Assembly: GCA_054601695.1 (NCBI GenBank)
Contig: BAAHQB010000069.1
Span: forward strand, 372,001-436,000
Reading direction: 5' to 3'
DNA: 64,000 bases
From: Amorphochlora amoebiformis
Taxonomy: Eukaryota; Cercozoa; Chlorarachniophyceae
This document shows, piece by piece, positions 1 to 64,000 of the stretch. The position numbers were made by a program, and so were the translations under genes. Within the stretch, counting starts at the first letter, position 1. Every line of letters begins with the position of its first letter. The notes under the pieces were generated by a model that was not told the DNA's origin, ran no database searches, and saw only the letters and a program-made list of their open reading frames with translations.

Positions 1-26
1 TTGATATCTTTGCCTTCTTGGAATAG

Positions 27-11808
<11,782 letters not shown>

Positions 11809-11830
11809 AAACGAAACACACACACACACA

Positions 11831-12225
11831 AAGAGAGAGAGAGAGAGTACCAAAAGATAAGAGAGAGCGCAAGTTAGAGAGAACAAGACCGATGAGGGAG
11901 AGAGTGGGGAGTAGTAAGTGGAGAGGAGAGAGAGAGAGAGAAAGAAAAAGAGAGATAGAAAGGAGAGAAAAGAGAGATGGTAGTGAGAGGTAGGAAAAAG
12001 AGAGGAGAAGAGAAACAGCAAAGGGAAAGATTGAGAAGAGATGAGAAGTGAGATGAGAGAGGGGAGGGGATAGAGAGATAAGAAAGGAGGAGAGGGGAGA
12101 GGTAAGAATATGATGAGAGAGGGAGGGAGATGAGAGGGAGACAGAAAGGAGGCGGAACGATAAATGAGAGATGAAAAAAGAAAAGAGAGAGGAGAAGGGA
12201 GATTAGAGGGAGATAGGACACGGAG
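11831..12225 (+). repeat. GA-rich purine array downstream of gene A
   Basis: About 400 bp of degenerate GAGAGA/GAAAG begins 20 bp after the gene A stop codon. It may lie in the 3' untranslated region. No coding feature is visible on either strand; the reverse-strand Leu/Ser-rich ORF is repeat. Confidence 0.85.
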
Positions 12226-12438
12226 AGAGATGTGATGTGCGTGCGATTGGGAACCGGCGAGAGGAAATATAAGGCTACGGCGAGTCATATGAGTATACAT
12301 ATTTATTCTTTTAATATGTATATATATATATATGTATATATATAGATATTTATTATGTTTATGCATGCGAAAGTAAAAGATATCGATATAGATATTCCAT
12401 ATGTCTGTATGGCAGCATATATGTACATAGTAAGTATG

Positions 12439-12497
<59 letters not shown>

Positions 12498-12688
12498 GTG
12501 TATATATATATATATATAAATATATACTTATCTAAATTGTACACAAACACAGCAAATATATATATATATATATATATATACATACTCTAAATTGTACATA
12601 TATATATATATATATTGTATATATATATATATATTAATATATATATATATACGTATGTATATATGCTAACTATATATTATAAGCACAT

Positions 12689-12738
<50 letters not shown>

Positions 12739-12844
12739 ACACACACACACACACAATAATATATATATATATATATATATATTAATAATACATATATGTG
12801 TACATATGTGTATTTATATACATGCATATATATATATATTATTG

Positions 12845-12876
<32 letters not shown>

Positions 12877-12911
12877 TTACATATATTATATACATATTTC
12901 TATAAAATTAT

Positions 12912-14212
12912 TGCAGACAAACCCGACTGTTATCCCCTCGCGAAGCGGGTTTGCTAGTATTAATTACTAGCATACAAATACTTGGTGCTCATTATTTCTA
13001 CTATAGATAGATCCAAGTAATCTAGGTAAAATTGCGTGAGTTCTAGAAGGAATTTGAACATTCATCATTCGGGACCTACATGTCAATTGGTTCAGTTGAT
13101 GTGGATACTCCAGTAGTAATGAATACGAGTACTTTATATGCTATACCGATAAGTATGAATATCTACTATTGCAGCTGACCGACTCGCCTGATGTGATGTT
13201 GCGGTAGTGCAATGCGATAGACACACGGCTAACCCTAATTGGCACAGTACTGTGTAGTACGTATAACAACTGGACGTACATAACTTACATGTACGCACAT
13301 CATGCGGCATGGTTACCAACATACGTACGATCATACGCACCATATTCGTCCGGAAGTATACCAAGATACGTACGTATACGTACGTACTTACGTACCAACA
13401 TACGTACCGATACTGAAAATGATTCGACATGCCTACGTATGTACATAAAGTATACGTATCAACATACTAGACATACACTTACCACTGCCACTGCCATTGA
13501 AGTTACCAGCAAACTTTACGCGTATGTAGAAAACACGCATGTACGTACGTACACCAGAGAGACACAGAACAAATTCCAAAATATCTAGAATATATACAAC
13601 TTATTCTAGTTTGTACTGCTTACCATAACCCAAGATGACTATATTTGCTGCAGCAGGAACCTTCTAATTTCAAGCACATCTACCAGAGCTAGCTAGTACC
13701 ATAATGATCTAGATGATACAACAGTGCCAGCCTCTAGTCTAGCTAGCGCAACATGCAAAGTCTAACAGCTAGGAGAGATGCTAGCTCTATTTTTTTTTTT
13801 CTCGAATTATACCGTACAATACCGTTCATAGAGTACGTAAATTGAGTTATGATTTAACAACTTATTGTATGTGATTAGCTAGTTATCGACTATTGCAAGT
13901 CGTATTTGGCATCATAAACAAAGAGTCTCGTGATCGGGGTTGCCGCTCTTGTGTTCCTAGCGCTCTTGTGTTCCTAGCGTTTGCCCATGACCGCTGGCAG
14001 CGCAGTATTTATGATTGCGTTTCAGCGATGGAACTCAGGCCAGCTGGAAACCGGAGTACGTAACTATATCGATCGATCAGATGATTCTAATATTTGCTAA
14101 ATTTGGGGGGGACCGGAGATTTGAAGCATTCTGGATATCCGGGTGGGCCCTGAGTATTTTTTTCGGTAAAATTATTGATATTCTAGAATTTTCCTCTATA
14201 TATATATATAAG
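12912..14212. other. Complex intergenic DNA between convergent genes A and B, no gene recognised
   Basis: This 1.3 kb lacks TA tracts and sits between the ends of genes A (+) and B (-). It contains runs of ACGTACGT/CGTACGTA near 13300-13550, a CTAG-rich stretch near 13590-13900 and a direct repeat of 'gctcttgtgttcctagc' near 13948-13980. I see no spliced reading frame or RNA gene that I can support. The interval from 14213 to 15045 is mainly TA repeat. Confidence 0.5.
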
Positions 14213-14792
14213 TATTAATATATATATATATATATAATATATATATATTGATATAAATTATATTCATCTATGATTACAGCATTAAGAGTATAATTTATAT
14301 TGGGAATCTTAATGTGTAAATAAATACACTTATTTAACTTGTTTATATGCTACAGATATATATTAATTTAATAGTGTGTTTATGTATATGTGTTAGATAC
14401 ATCCATACTTTGAATATATTTCATTTTATATCTTAAGACTAATATGTATATATCATACTTTTATTTTTATACACTTGATTATGACCAAAACACATATTTG
14501 TGTATTTATGCAAATATGTTTGATTACATGGCTTAGATTACATATAAATACCTTGGAGATTCATTAGCATATTTACCATTATATACTCACATACATACAT
14601 ATATATACATATATATATATATATAGATATAACATTTATATATATAAATATGTATATATATATATATGTATATATAATATATATACATATATATAAATAA
14701 TATGTGTATGCATATATAATATATATATATATATATATATAAAGATATATATATATATATATATACGTATATACATATGTAGATATAATAGC

Positions 14793-14862
<70 letters not shown>

Positions 14863-14968
14863 AAAAACATCTATGATTGTAACATATCCAGTTATATATA
14901 TATATATATATATATATATAGCTATATATATATATATATTCCATGGAGCTCTCAATGAAAGTCTATGC

Positions 14969-15012
<44 letters not shown>

Positions 15013-15045
15013 GATATATATATATATACCTTTGGGATAACTCGA

Positions 15046-32840
<17,795 letters not shown>

Positions 32841-33743
32841 TTCGAGTTATGTGACGAAAGGAAGGGGGGACGGATTGAAGGCTAATTTGAAGCCCGATAT
32901 TTATTCAGATACTACCGGCTATTCACGACATAAATCTCCTGACAAAATTGAGTCACACTGTTCTGTCACAATGTCATGTCACTCTATCATGTCACTGTGT
33001 TTGTCACTCTACCATGTCACCTTCCGCCGTATTCTGATGGCTTGGTTTTGGACACGTGTTCGTAGTCTGTGAGACACGTGTGTTCGTGGTCCGAGAATCA
33101 CGTGTCCTTCCCTATACACTTCTGATTTATATTCTGGTATTTTTTCCTCAATCCATACAAATCCATCAATCGGAAGTAGGACACACGTGCGGTGCATCCG
33201 GAAAAGGAGACACAATTGGCTTCAGAAATGGAGAGCTGATTGCGGCCCCCTCACAGGCCTTATAAAGATCCAGAATGAATTTCAAGCGTGAAAATGAAGT
33301 GTAAATTTGGTGTGTGAGACAATGCTTATGAAAAATCTGCGGGGGAGGATAGCGTATATTTTCTGGCTGCACCTGAGGATGTCGGAGGCAGTCTGGAGGG
33401 ATAGGTACGCGGATGACTTCCACAGATACGGAAGGCTAGTTTCAGGCTCTTTGTTATGCTTCAATCGTGGAATTCAATGGTGTGGATGCATGAATTTCGG
33501 AGGGTATGTCGGAAAATAAGTGGACCAGATTCACGGCCCAGCTGGCAAATACCCCAGCCTCCAGAAACTAGAGAAACTCATGACATGTAATCTCAATGTA
33601 TGGCCAGTACACGTGATCTCACAATCTCGGTAAACACAAATCTGCATGCTTACACGGTCTAGACGATCGATTATTATCATCGATACAATCTAGACAATTT
33701 CATATATATATATATATATATACACCCAGCAGTGCATGGCCAG

Positions 33744-33801
<58 letters not shown>

Positions 33802-33939
33802 TATTATGCTAATATACAATATAATTGCAATATATCTATATAGCTAGTATATCTAATATATATATTTTACATTCTAGAAATTACATACTAGTATTATCAC
33901 ATATCATATATATTATATATATATATATATATATATCTA

Positions 33940-33977
<38 letters not shown>

Positions 33978-34358
33978 TACTACTATCTTAAAACAATGTG
34001 GTTTATGATGACCAGTGCCAGTCTACAGAATCTAGAGAATACTCCGACGGTGTGTGGGTCTGATAGATGCATCGATAAGGATCCTCAGACAAGCTGCAAT
34101 ATGTCCGGCCATAGCTAGATAGATCGTGATTTTGATCGAGTGCTAATTAAATGTGATCTAGATGTTAAGTCGGAAATAATATATAGTCGGCTGGCTTCAA
34201 TGGCATCAATTGCGCATGCTCCCGCCCATCGATAGAATGATTGCGAGTTAATCCTCGGAACTTAGTCAGTGTACAGCTCCGTGGATCCTGTTACTTCTGA
34301 CGGGTACTATGGATTATCCAATTTCTGCAGCCACTAGTGCGAGTTACAGTTTCCTACA

Positions 34359-34418
<60 letters not shown>

Positions 34419-34720
34419 AAATATATGTATAACTAGTAAAATATGATACGTTTCATACTTACACATCATGCATAACATATGCCAATGAAATGCAAACATA
34501 TGTAGAAATAGATCAATTTTGTACAAAAATATTAAAATGCGTACATGTACACGCCACAACTGTGGGCAGCCAACCTTCACTTACAGAGTTCGCGTAGCGT
34601 TAAGTTTCTTGCGTGCATGAGACATATGCATCTGCTTTTGGCGGTGCTCGCGGGTCTTGTGGTGTCCAGAGTTCTAGATATATGTATAGTGATTGAATAC
34701 CGATACGTATGATTTAGAGA

Positions 34721-34763
<43 letters not shown>

Positions 34764-34805
34764 CATCTGTCCAGAAATCAGAAAGCGTCAACGAGAATTA
34801 GAATA
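32841..34805. other. Intergenic region between genes D and B with unassigned ORFs
   Basis: This region is upstream of gene B's start and downstream of gene D's stop. From 32950 to 33100 it has short direct repeats of 'gtcac..t.tcatgtcac' and 'acacgtgt'. From 33220 to 33520 overlapping ORFs of 60-97 codons exist on both strands, including a plus frame 33307-33519 and a minus frame 33166-33423. I could not link either to splice sites or a known family. From 33580 to 34330 the sequence is rich in CTAG tetranucleotides, with TA tracts. Confidence 0.4.
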
Positions 34806-39309
<4,504 letters not shown>

Positions 39310-39317
39310 GCAAACCT

Positions 39318-39407
<90 letters not shown>

Positions 39408-39660
39408 ACATACATGTATGCGTATGGTATATTTAGTACATACACATTTTATACATCCATACACAAGATAGAAAGAATATCCCCTCATATACTTAGACTA
39501 GCACGAACTATAATATACCAAGTCCAATTTGTGTTTCTATTTTTAGTCCCGTTTGTGTCTCTATTTTTAAACTTTCCAGATTAGCACTAGAAAATGTAAG
39601 TTTTAGAAGAAAGAGTTACAAGTTTTTAGAGATGGGAGGAAGCTTACACGCTTATCATCT

Positions 39661-39887
39661 TTATCTCCTCATATCTCTTTTCTCTCTACTATTTCTCTCT
39701 TCCCCGAAAAAATCCAGTCTAATCTCACACTCCCTAGTTTTGGGTATCGGCTTTGAGGGTTTAATTGCTGAGATGTATTTATATATAATGTTTACATGTA
39801 CATAATATAAGACCTTGTTTTTCTCGTAATAAACAGCTGAATATTTCATGCTTCCTGAAGGTGGCACACAAGTTTAATTTATATATG

Positions 39888-39960
<73 letters not shown>

Positions 39961-40133
39961 CATATATGTAAATATTACATGTAAATCTAAATCAAATGTT
40001 CCCATGGTAACTGTAAGCGAACTAACGTATATATATTATAAATATAAATATGTAATTTACATACATGTAATTTTTACCTCCGATGCAGTTGCCAAATCTG
40101 TCGCCATTGAATGCCGTCTCCAACGCTTGGGAG

Positions 40134-40207
<74 letters not shown>

Positions 40208-40274
40208 GTGAGTGAGCAAAGATAGCAGCATATCCATGTGTACATATACAAACATATACCTAAATGTACACAGT

Positions 40275-40312
<38 letters not shown>

Positions 40313-40482
40313 ATATATATATATATATGTCAATATATATATATACATCTAAGCCGCTATTAAGGTGCTTTTAAGGTGAATTCAAACCTCTTTGTTATCC
40401 CCGAAGATCTGGTATCCAGCATATATCTTGTCATTCCGTGTGCAGTAATCAAGCACATCGTGCTCAATCTCCTATATATTAC

Positions 40483-40535
<53 letters not shown>

Positions 40536-41195
40536 TTATAATATATATATATATATGTAAATATTATTTTCATGCGACTTGCCTACCGCGATTAATCTAC
40601 TCTTAAGCCCTAATCTTAATTCAGATAACACAGTAACCTATCCCTAATCCAAAAAACTTATCCCTATGTGTTTACTTATATGATTAAAAGGGTATGTGTG
40701 AACTTATGATATGTGTGTATGTATGTGTATATATATACACATTTATACGTTTTATAGATATCTTCGCTAACGCTAAGAATAGTTTATAGCTATTCGTTTA
40801 CGGAAGAGGTTCTATATAAGTACCGACGTGGTACATATATGCATTTATGCACATCTTATACCCTAAACCTTACACTACCCTAGACTACCCTAGACCCAAT
40901 AATAGTTGACAGTGATTACTTTGCGGAAGAGATTCCAAGGGTTCGAGACCATTTCAAACCTATCGCTGAGATCATTATATGTCTGTATTAGTATCAAGCG
41001 AGAGCTAACATATACTTATTAATATACGATTATTAAGAATATACGGTTATCAATATGTGGTTGTTAATATACGGTCATTAATATACGGTTATTAATATAC
41101 GGTTATTAATATACGGTTATTAATATACGGTTATTAATATACGGTTATTTATATACGGTTATTAATATACGGTTATTAATAGTAATATACGGTGT

Positions 41196-41292
<97 letters not shown>

Positions 41293-41346
41293 AGAGACAG
41301 AAGAGAGAAAGAAAGAGAGAAAGAAAGAGAAACGGATTATATATAA

Positions 41347-41377
<31 letters not shown>

Positions 41378-42454
41378 GCATTTTATATCCATATGTACAG
41401 AAGAGGAGAAAGAGAGAGAGACCCCGAACAATAAGCAAAAGACAGAGACCATACACCAACTTACTCGAATCCAGACACCTCGAGAGCGGTGTCGATGTCA
41501 TCCTTGCAGGCGTTGGAGAGCCCGATCTTTGTTGCGTTTACCGTGGGAATGTTCTTCAGAGCAGTAAACACGGTTGGCAGGGACGCATCTGTCCTCAGGT
41601 CTTAAGGAAATATTTGTTACATAAATACTTAGTTTCGTAAATTTGGGGTAAGAAGAGCCGGAAAATGCTGTTAAATCTAGGGTAAAAACCGTGAGCGAGG
41701 ACGTAATCGAAGCCCTTGGTTCTCGACTTACCGTTCATAAACAAAAACAAGTCCTCCGCGACCTACGTACAGATGGATTTTAAAACTATTTGCATTTCAC
41801 TGTCGCGAAAGCTTTGACTCTTTCCATGTAAACTCAGTGGCATTTGAAGCCAGAAATTACGCTACACCTTCGCATCAAAAGAGGCGTGAAGATCTGGTTT
41901 GATTTTGTAGATGAGTGTCAGGTCATCGAGAGTCTTAGCAGCGCCGCGTACCTTCTCCTCCAGGACGGTGGCCACCTGGATTAAGTAGTGGCATTAGTGG
42001 ACTTGGCATTTGACTGTCCGCGACAGCTATTTTACCGTGTGCAGGTTGTTGTAGGATCGAGCCAGGTCAAACCAGGTATAACCTGCATTGATAGCGTCTC
42101 CCAGATTCTGCTTACCTGGAAGTTACATGAAGTTTTTGCTTGTGTGAGAGAACTGTTTCGGTCTGCGAATATTCCATATGTGCTTTTGCGTGCGTACGGA
42201 CATGCAGAAACGTCAGAATCCTTGCAGTATCCAGTACCGTAGATGACTTTCCCATAGTCGCTGAAATAACAATGACTTAATTTGAATGCCGCAAACTTTG
42301 CCGCAAACTTTATGAAACGTCTGTTTAAAAACTATCCGGAAAAATGGTGAATGGGTCAGAGCATACTGATAGAAGTCAAAAATGATTAAGAAGGACCAAA
42401 CCTTGCCACTAGGGGCACAAGGAAGGCGATAATCACGAACGCACGGGCCAGCAT
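39661..42454 (-). CDS. Gene C: aldo-keto-reductase-like protein with signal peptide, 10 exons
   Basis: Exons in transcript order: 42402-42454, 42238-42260, 42036-42115, 41868-41975, 41732-41762, 41479-41588, 40388-40471, 40078-40135, 39814-39854, 39661-39750. They total 678 nt, 225 residues plus TAA, with every phase consistent. The start ATG opens a typical signal peptide ([17 protein letters not shown]). AKR-type landmarks are [16 protein letters not shown] (cf. the GYR.FDTA..YGNE motif with catalytic Asp/Tyr), [11 protein letters not shown] (Lys strand), ATKIGLSNA (the IGVSN motif) and a C-terminal PIPKTRE. AKRs use NADPH to reduce carbonyls; this one is shorter than the usual 280-320 residues, and the His of the tetrad is not evident, so activity is unproven. 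Targeting to the secretory route is unusual for the family. The exon 42238-42260 donor is the weakest call. Confidence 0.72.
40740..40990 (+). repeat. Dispersed repeat with tRNA-like box, in gene C intron
   Basis: 'ttgcggaagagattccaag' followed by GGTTCGAGACC (B-box-like) at about 40920-40953, and a related 'ttacggaagaggttctat' near 40798. A TAGTTGACAGTGA A-box-like stretch precedes the first. It could be a degraded SINE. Confidence 0.4.
41032..41190. repeat. 14-bp minisatellite TATACGGTTATTAA
   Basis: About ten tandem units of 'tatacggttattaa' in gene C's longest intron, followed immediately by (GA)n at 41195-41335. Confidence 0.93.
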
Positions 42455-42629
42455 CTCTCAATCGATAATTCAAATCAGACGCGATTTTCTTACACATCGA
42501 GCGAAAAAAATAAATTTTAAAACGAATATATTTAGATATTTTATCGGGTTGATGTCATCCTTCGTGACAACGATCGCTGCACAAGACACGTGTTTGGGAC
42601 AATCCCGGGACGCACGGTGCCTTTTGCAA

Positions 42630-43010
42630 CCATGAGATGTCGTGTCTTGACAGTCAAAACTTATGGGTGTCTTCTGGCATTGGGCGTATGGGTGTCTTGA
42701 TAGTCAAGACTTATGAGTGTCTTGTCAGTTGAGACTTGGGGTGTCTTGATAGTTAAGATGTGGGGTGTCCTGAGAGTCTAAGACGTGGGATGTCTTGACT
42801 CACTGTGTGGGGTGTCTTGAGAGTGAATATGTTGGGTGTATCGGCCAGTTTACAAAGGTCTAACTTACTCACGGACTCTCTTGACAACCAATCTCTGCAT
42901 TGGGCGTATGGGTGTGTTGACAGTCAAGAAAGGGGGGGGGTTTTAACTTTCAAGACGTCTAGAGTCGGCCTCCGACTCTTGACAAACAAGTCAACTATGG
43001 CATTGGTCGT
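42630..43010. repeat. Degenerate ~25-40-bp minisatellite GGGTGTCTTGA(T/C)AGTCAAGAC
   Basis: Upstream of gene C, 'gggtgtcttgacagtcaagac' and variants recur about ten times with uneven spacing. Each unit is a short palindrome (GTCTTGA..TCAAGAC) and could form a hairpin. The segment 42920-43010 contains a G run and ends the array. Confidence 0.8.
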
Positions 43011-43290
43011 ATCGTACCAACGGTAAAATTTTTCACATTTTATTGTGTTTTTATGCAAGATCTTTGCATCCGCAGCTAAAAATGTCCAGGGAAGAGTATT
43101 CGACCGCTAGAAAGGATCCGCGATATAGACGAGGAAAGGCTTTACAATCGTACCTGTATGTTTACATGTCATGATTTTGAACCTAAACATCATAGTTTGT
43201 TCATACATTCCGCTACAATTTGATATTTCTATAATCGTGTGGATCATGATATATAAAGTATATGTGCATTTGAAATATATAAATATTTAG

Positions 43291-43328
<38 letters not shown>

Positions 43329-43341
43329 TATATATATATAT

Positions 43342-43375
<34 letters not shown>

Positions 43376-43397
43376 GTGACACACATATATATATATA

Positions 43398-43469
<72 letters not shown>

Positions 43470-43530
43470 TATTTCTAGTATATCATACTAATTACATGTT
43501 TTTATAACTAGATAAGTGAAGCTCCATATG

Positions 43531-43561
<31 letters not shown>

Positions 43562-43562
43562 G

Positions 43563-43599
<37 letters not shown>

Positions 43600-43677
43600 A
43601 GTCATACTTATTTCTCATTATTATATAATTAGTATATCATGATATACGTTATATCATAGTATGCGGTGTGTATATTG

Positions 43678-43709
<32 letters not shown>

Positions 43710-44540
43710 AATTACACTGAGTAATACTAGTAGTCTACTAATCTAGCTCACAGACTACTGTGATATGAGATATCTAGAATATATTCCACAGCAGGCTATG
43801 TGCTACTACGGTAGTATAGTACGGTATCATGACTAGCCTACGGCTCATCTAGTACATGCATATACTAGATATACATCTACATACATCTAGACATATATAT
43901 TAGATGTATATATCTAGATATATATATATATATATACTAGATATATATATATATATCATAGTATATAAATATATATTATAATATATATATATATATTTCT
44001 GTATATATATCATATGATTACAGTCCTCGTATCCTCATGTTCATCATAAGCTCACATGCATTATTGTAGCGGCTAGAACTTAGTATATCACAGCCCGATA
44101 ATTTAGATATTCTCAGAATTTTCGGGAATAGCAGTCTTACTAGTCTTAGGCAGTGGCACTCCGGGCCCCTATCAGGTACGTGCAATAATCTCTAGAATCT
44201 ATATAATTAGTCGAATGTTGCTGAAATTAATTAATTATTAACGAAATTCATGTGCTCAGGCTCTAAAGCTACAGCTCTAGAGCTCTGTTACGATGCTTCT
44301 AATTACATCATGGGTCAGAGAACAAATTGTCATATTCTCAAGGCTTAGTGCAGAAGTTATTGACTTGGTTGAAAAGCATTGAGAAATCAGTCAGAAGGTT
44401 ATATATATATATGAGTGTATTAACGAAAAGAATCGATTTGTCCCACGGAGAGGATTTGTATTGGAAAATATCTGGAATATTCTATATATATATCTGGAAT
44501 ATTCTAGAATATTCTATATATATCTGGAATATTCTATATA
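43011..44540. other. Intergenic region between genes C and E
   Basis: TA tracts at 43290-43740 are followed by CTAG-rich, non-microsatellite DNA at 43730-44330 with many 'ctagat' and 'tctaga' words. I find no spliced gene here. A plus-strand ORF at 44327-44596 reads through repeats and the antisense of gene E's last exon. Confidence 0.5.
44497..44514. promoter_or_regulatory. Heat-shock-element-like GAA/TTC array
   Basis: GAATATTCTAGAATATTC is a perfect run of alternating nGAAn/nTTCn pentamers, the consensus for heat-shock factor trimers. Half-matches TCTGGAATATTC lie at 44471-44482 and 44521-44534. It lies just 3' of gene E, so it may be repeat coincidence rather than a promoter. Confidence 0.3.
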
Positions 44541-63436
<18,896 letters not shown>

Positions 63437-64000
63437 CTTGATATGGGCTTCCACGTGTTGGACACGAGAATATCTTTATATTGATATATCTTATATGTGG
63501 ATATCAGATATCCAGATATCAGGATATCAGTGGATATCTCAAAGATGTCCCAGATTAAGTGCTTTAGATATCCTACATATCTAACATCACTATAATCTTT
63601 ATTCGAAAAAATCGGCTTTTTCCATGGAAGAAGGCTATGGTCGGACTCTGTAAGCCTTGACCCGGAAACATGGTTTTCAAGAGATTAAAGAGGTTAAAAT
63701 TAGTAGAATAAGTGATTAAAAAGTATGTGTGCAATTGTATGCTCAAGATATCTACGGGGGAAAAAGGCTTACTCTCTCTGGAAGGGTGGGTGGGTCTGGA
63801 GGTGTGCGAAAGAGCGATAAGTACTAGATTGTTGGTTTCGACCGCTGTGGTATTTCTAGAACCTTCTCACCCTATCATTTGATATTAGAATCATGATTCT
63901 AAGAATTTGCGCAAGTCTCTACAATGCCGAAGTTTTAAGATCTTCCTATGCTGCATCTGGCCTGGCTTGGTTACGACGCTTTTCCGCACCTGTATAGATA
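63437..64000 (-). promoter_or_regulatory. 5' flank of gene E with clustered (G)ATATC words
   Basis: Between 63470 and 63590 the words GATATC and GATATCC recur about ten times ('agatatccagatatcaggat'), many as overlapping palindromes. This is within 160 bp upstream of the start codon. The rest to 64000 is non-repetitive DNA with no gene I can support. Confidence 0.35.

Noticed and set aside
33166-33519. Overlapping ORFs on both strands as a small gene
   Set aside because: No splice or family support, and both strands look equally open; kept only as an unassigned intergenic note.

Overview
This is nuclear DNA from an intron-rich unicellular eukaryote, probably an alga or other protist; I cannot place it further. 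Long stretches are (TA)n, with purine or pyrimidine arrays, minisatellites and TTAGGG-type telomere-like arrays. Genes are chains of very short exons (10 to about 190 nt) joined by GT-AG introns that are mostly repeat. TAA and TGA both act as stops, so the standard code fits. Long ORFs in the window are almost all artefacts of repeats; the real exons were found by following splice sites, reading phase and protein-family motifs.

Layout: gene A (+, 27-11808, 5' end outside the window) is a peptidyl-serine/hydroxyproline O-glycosyltransferase of the HPAT/SGT type. After a convergent intergenic region comes gene B (-, 32840 to 15046), a glutathionyl-hydroquinone reductase (ECM4/Xi-class GST) with a Cys-Pro-Trp-Cys active site, in about 20 exons. 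Gene D (-, about 39309 to 34806) is an unrecognised protein of about 279 residues. Gene C (-, 42454 to 39661) is a short aldo-keto-reductase-like protein with a signal peptide. Gene E (-, 63436 to 44541) is a secreted-type parallel beta-helix protein ending in one transmembrane helix and a short cytoplasmic tail. Nothing suggests an operon or a shared pathway, although A, C and E all look like secretory-route proteins.

The most unusual feature is how the introns are built. At many exons the intron next to a splice site holds tandem, truncated copies of that exon's own border. Copies of the acceptor plus the first exon bases lie upstream, and copies of the last exon bases plus the donor lie downstream, separated by TA tracts. 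The exon for the catalytic CPWC motif of gene B has such arrays on both sides. Telomere-like arrays also sit directly against exons of genes B and E. This looks like intron growth by repeated duplication anchored at exon edges, producing ladders of decoy splice sites.
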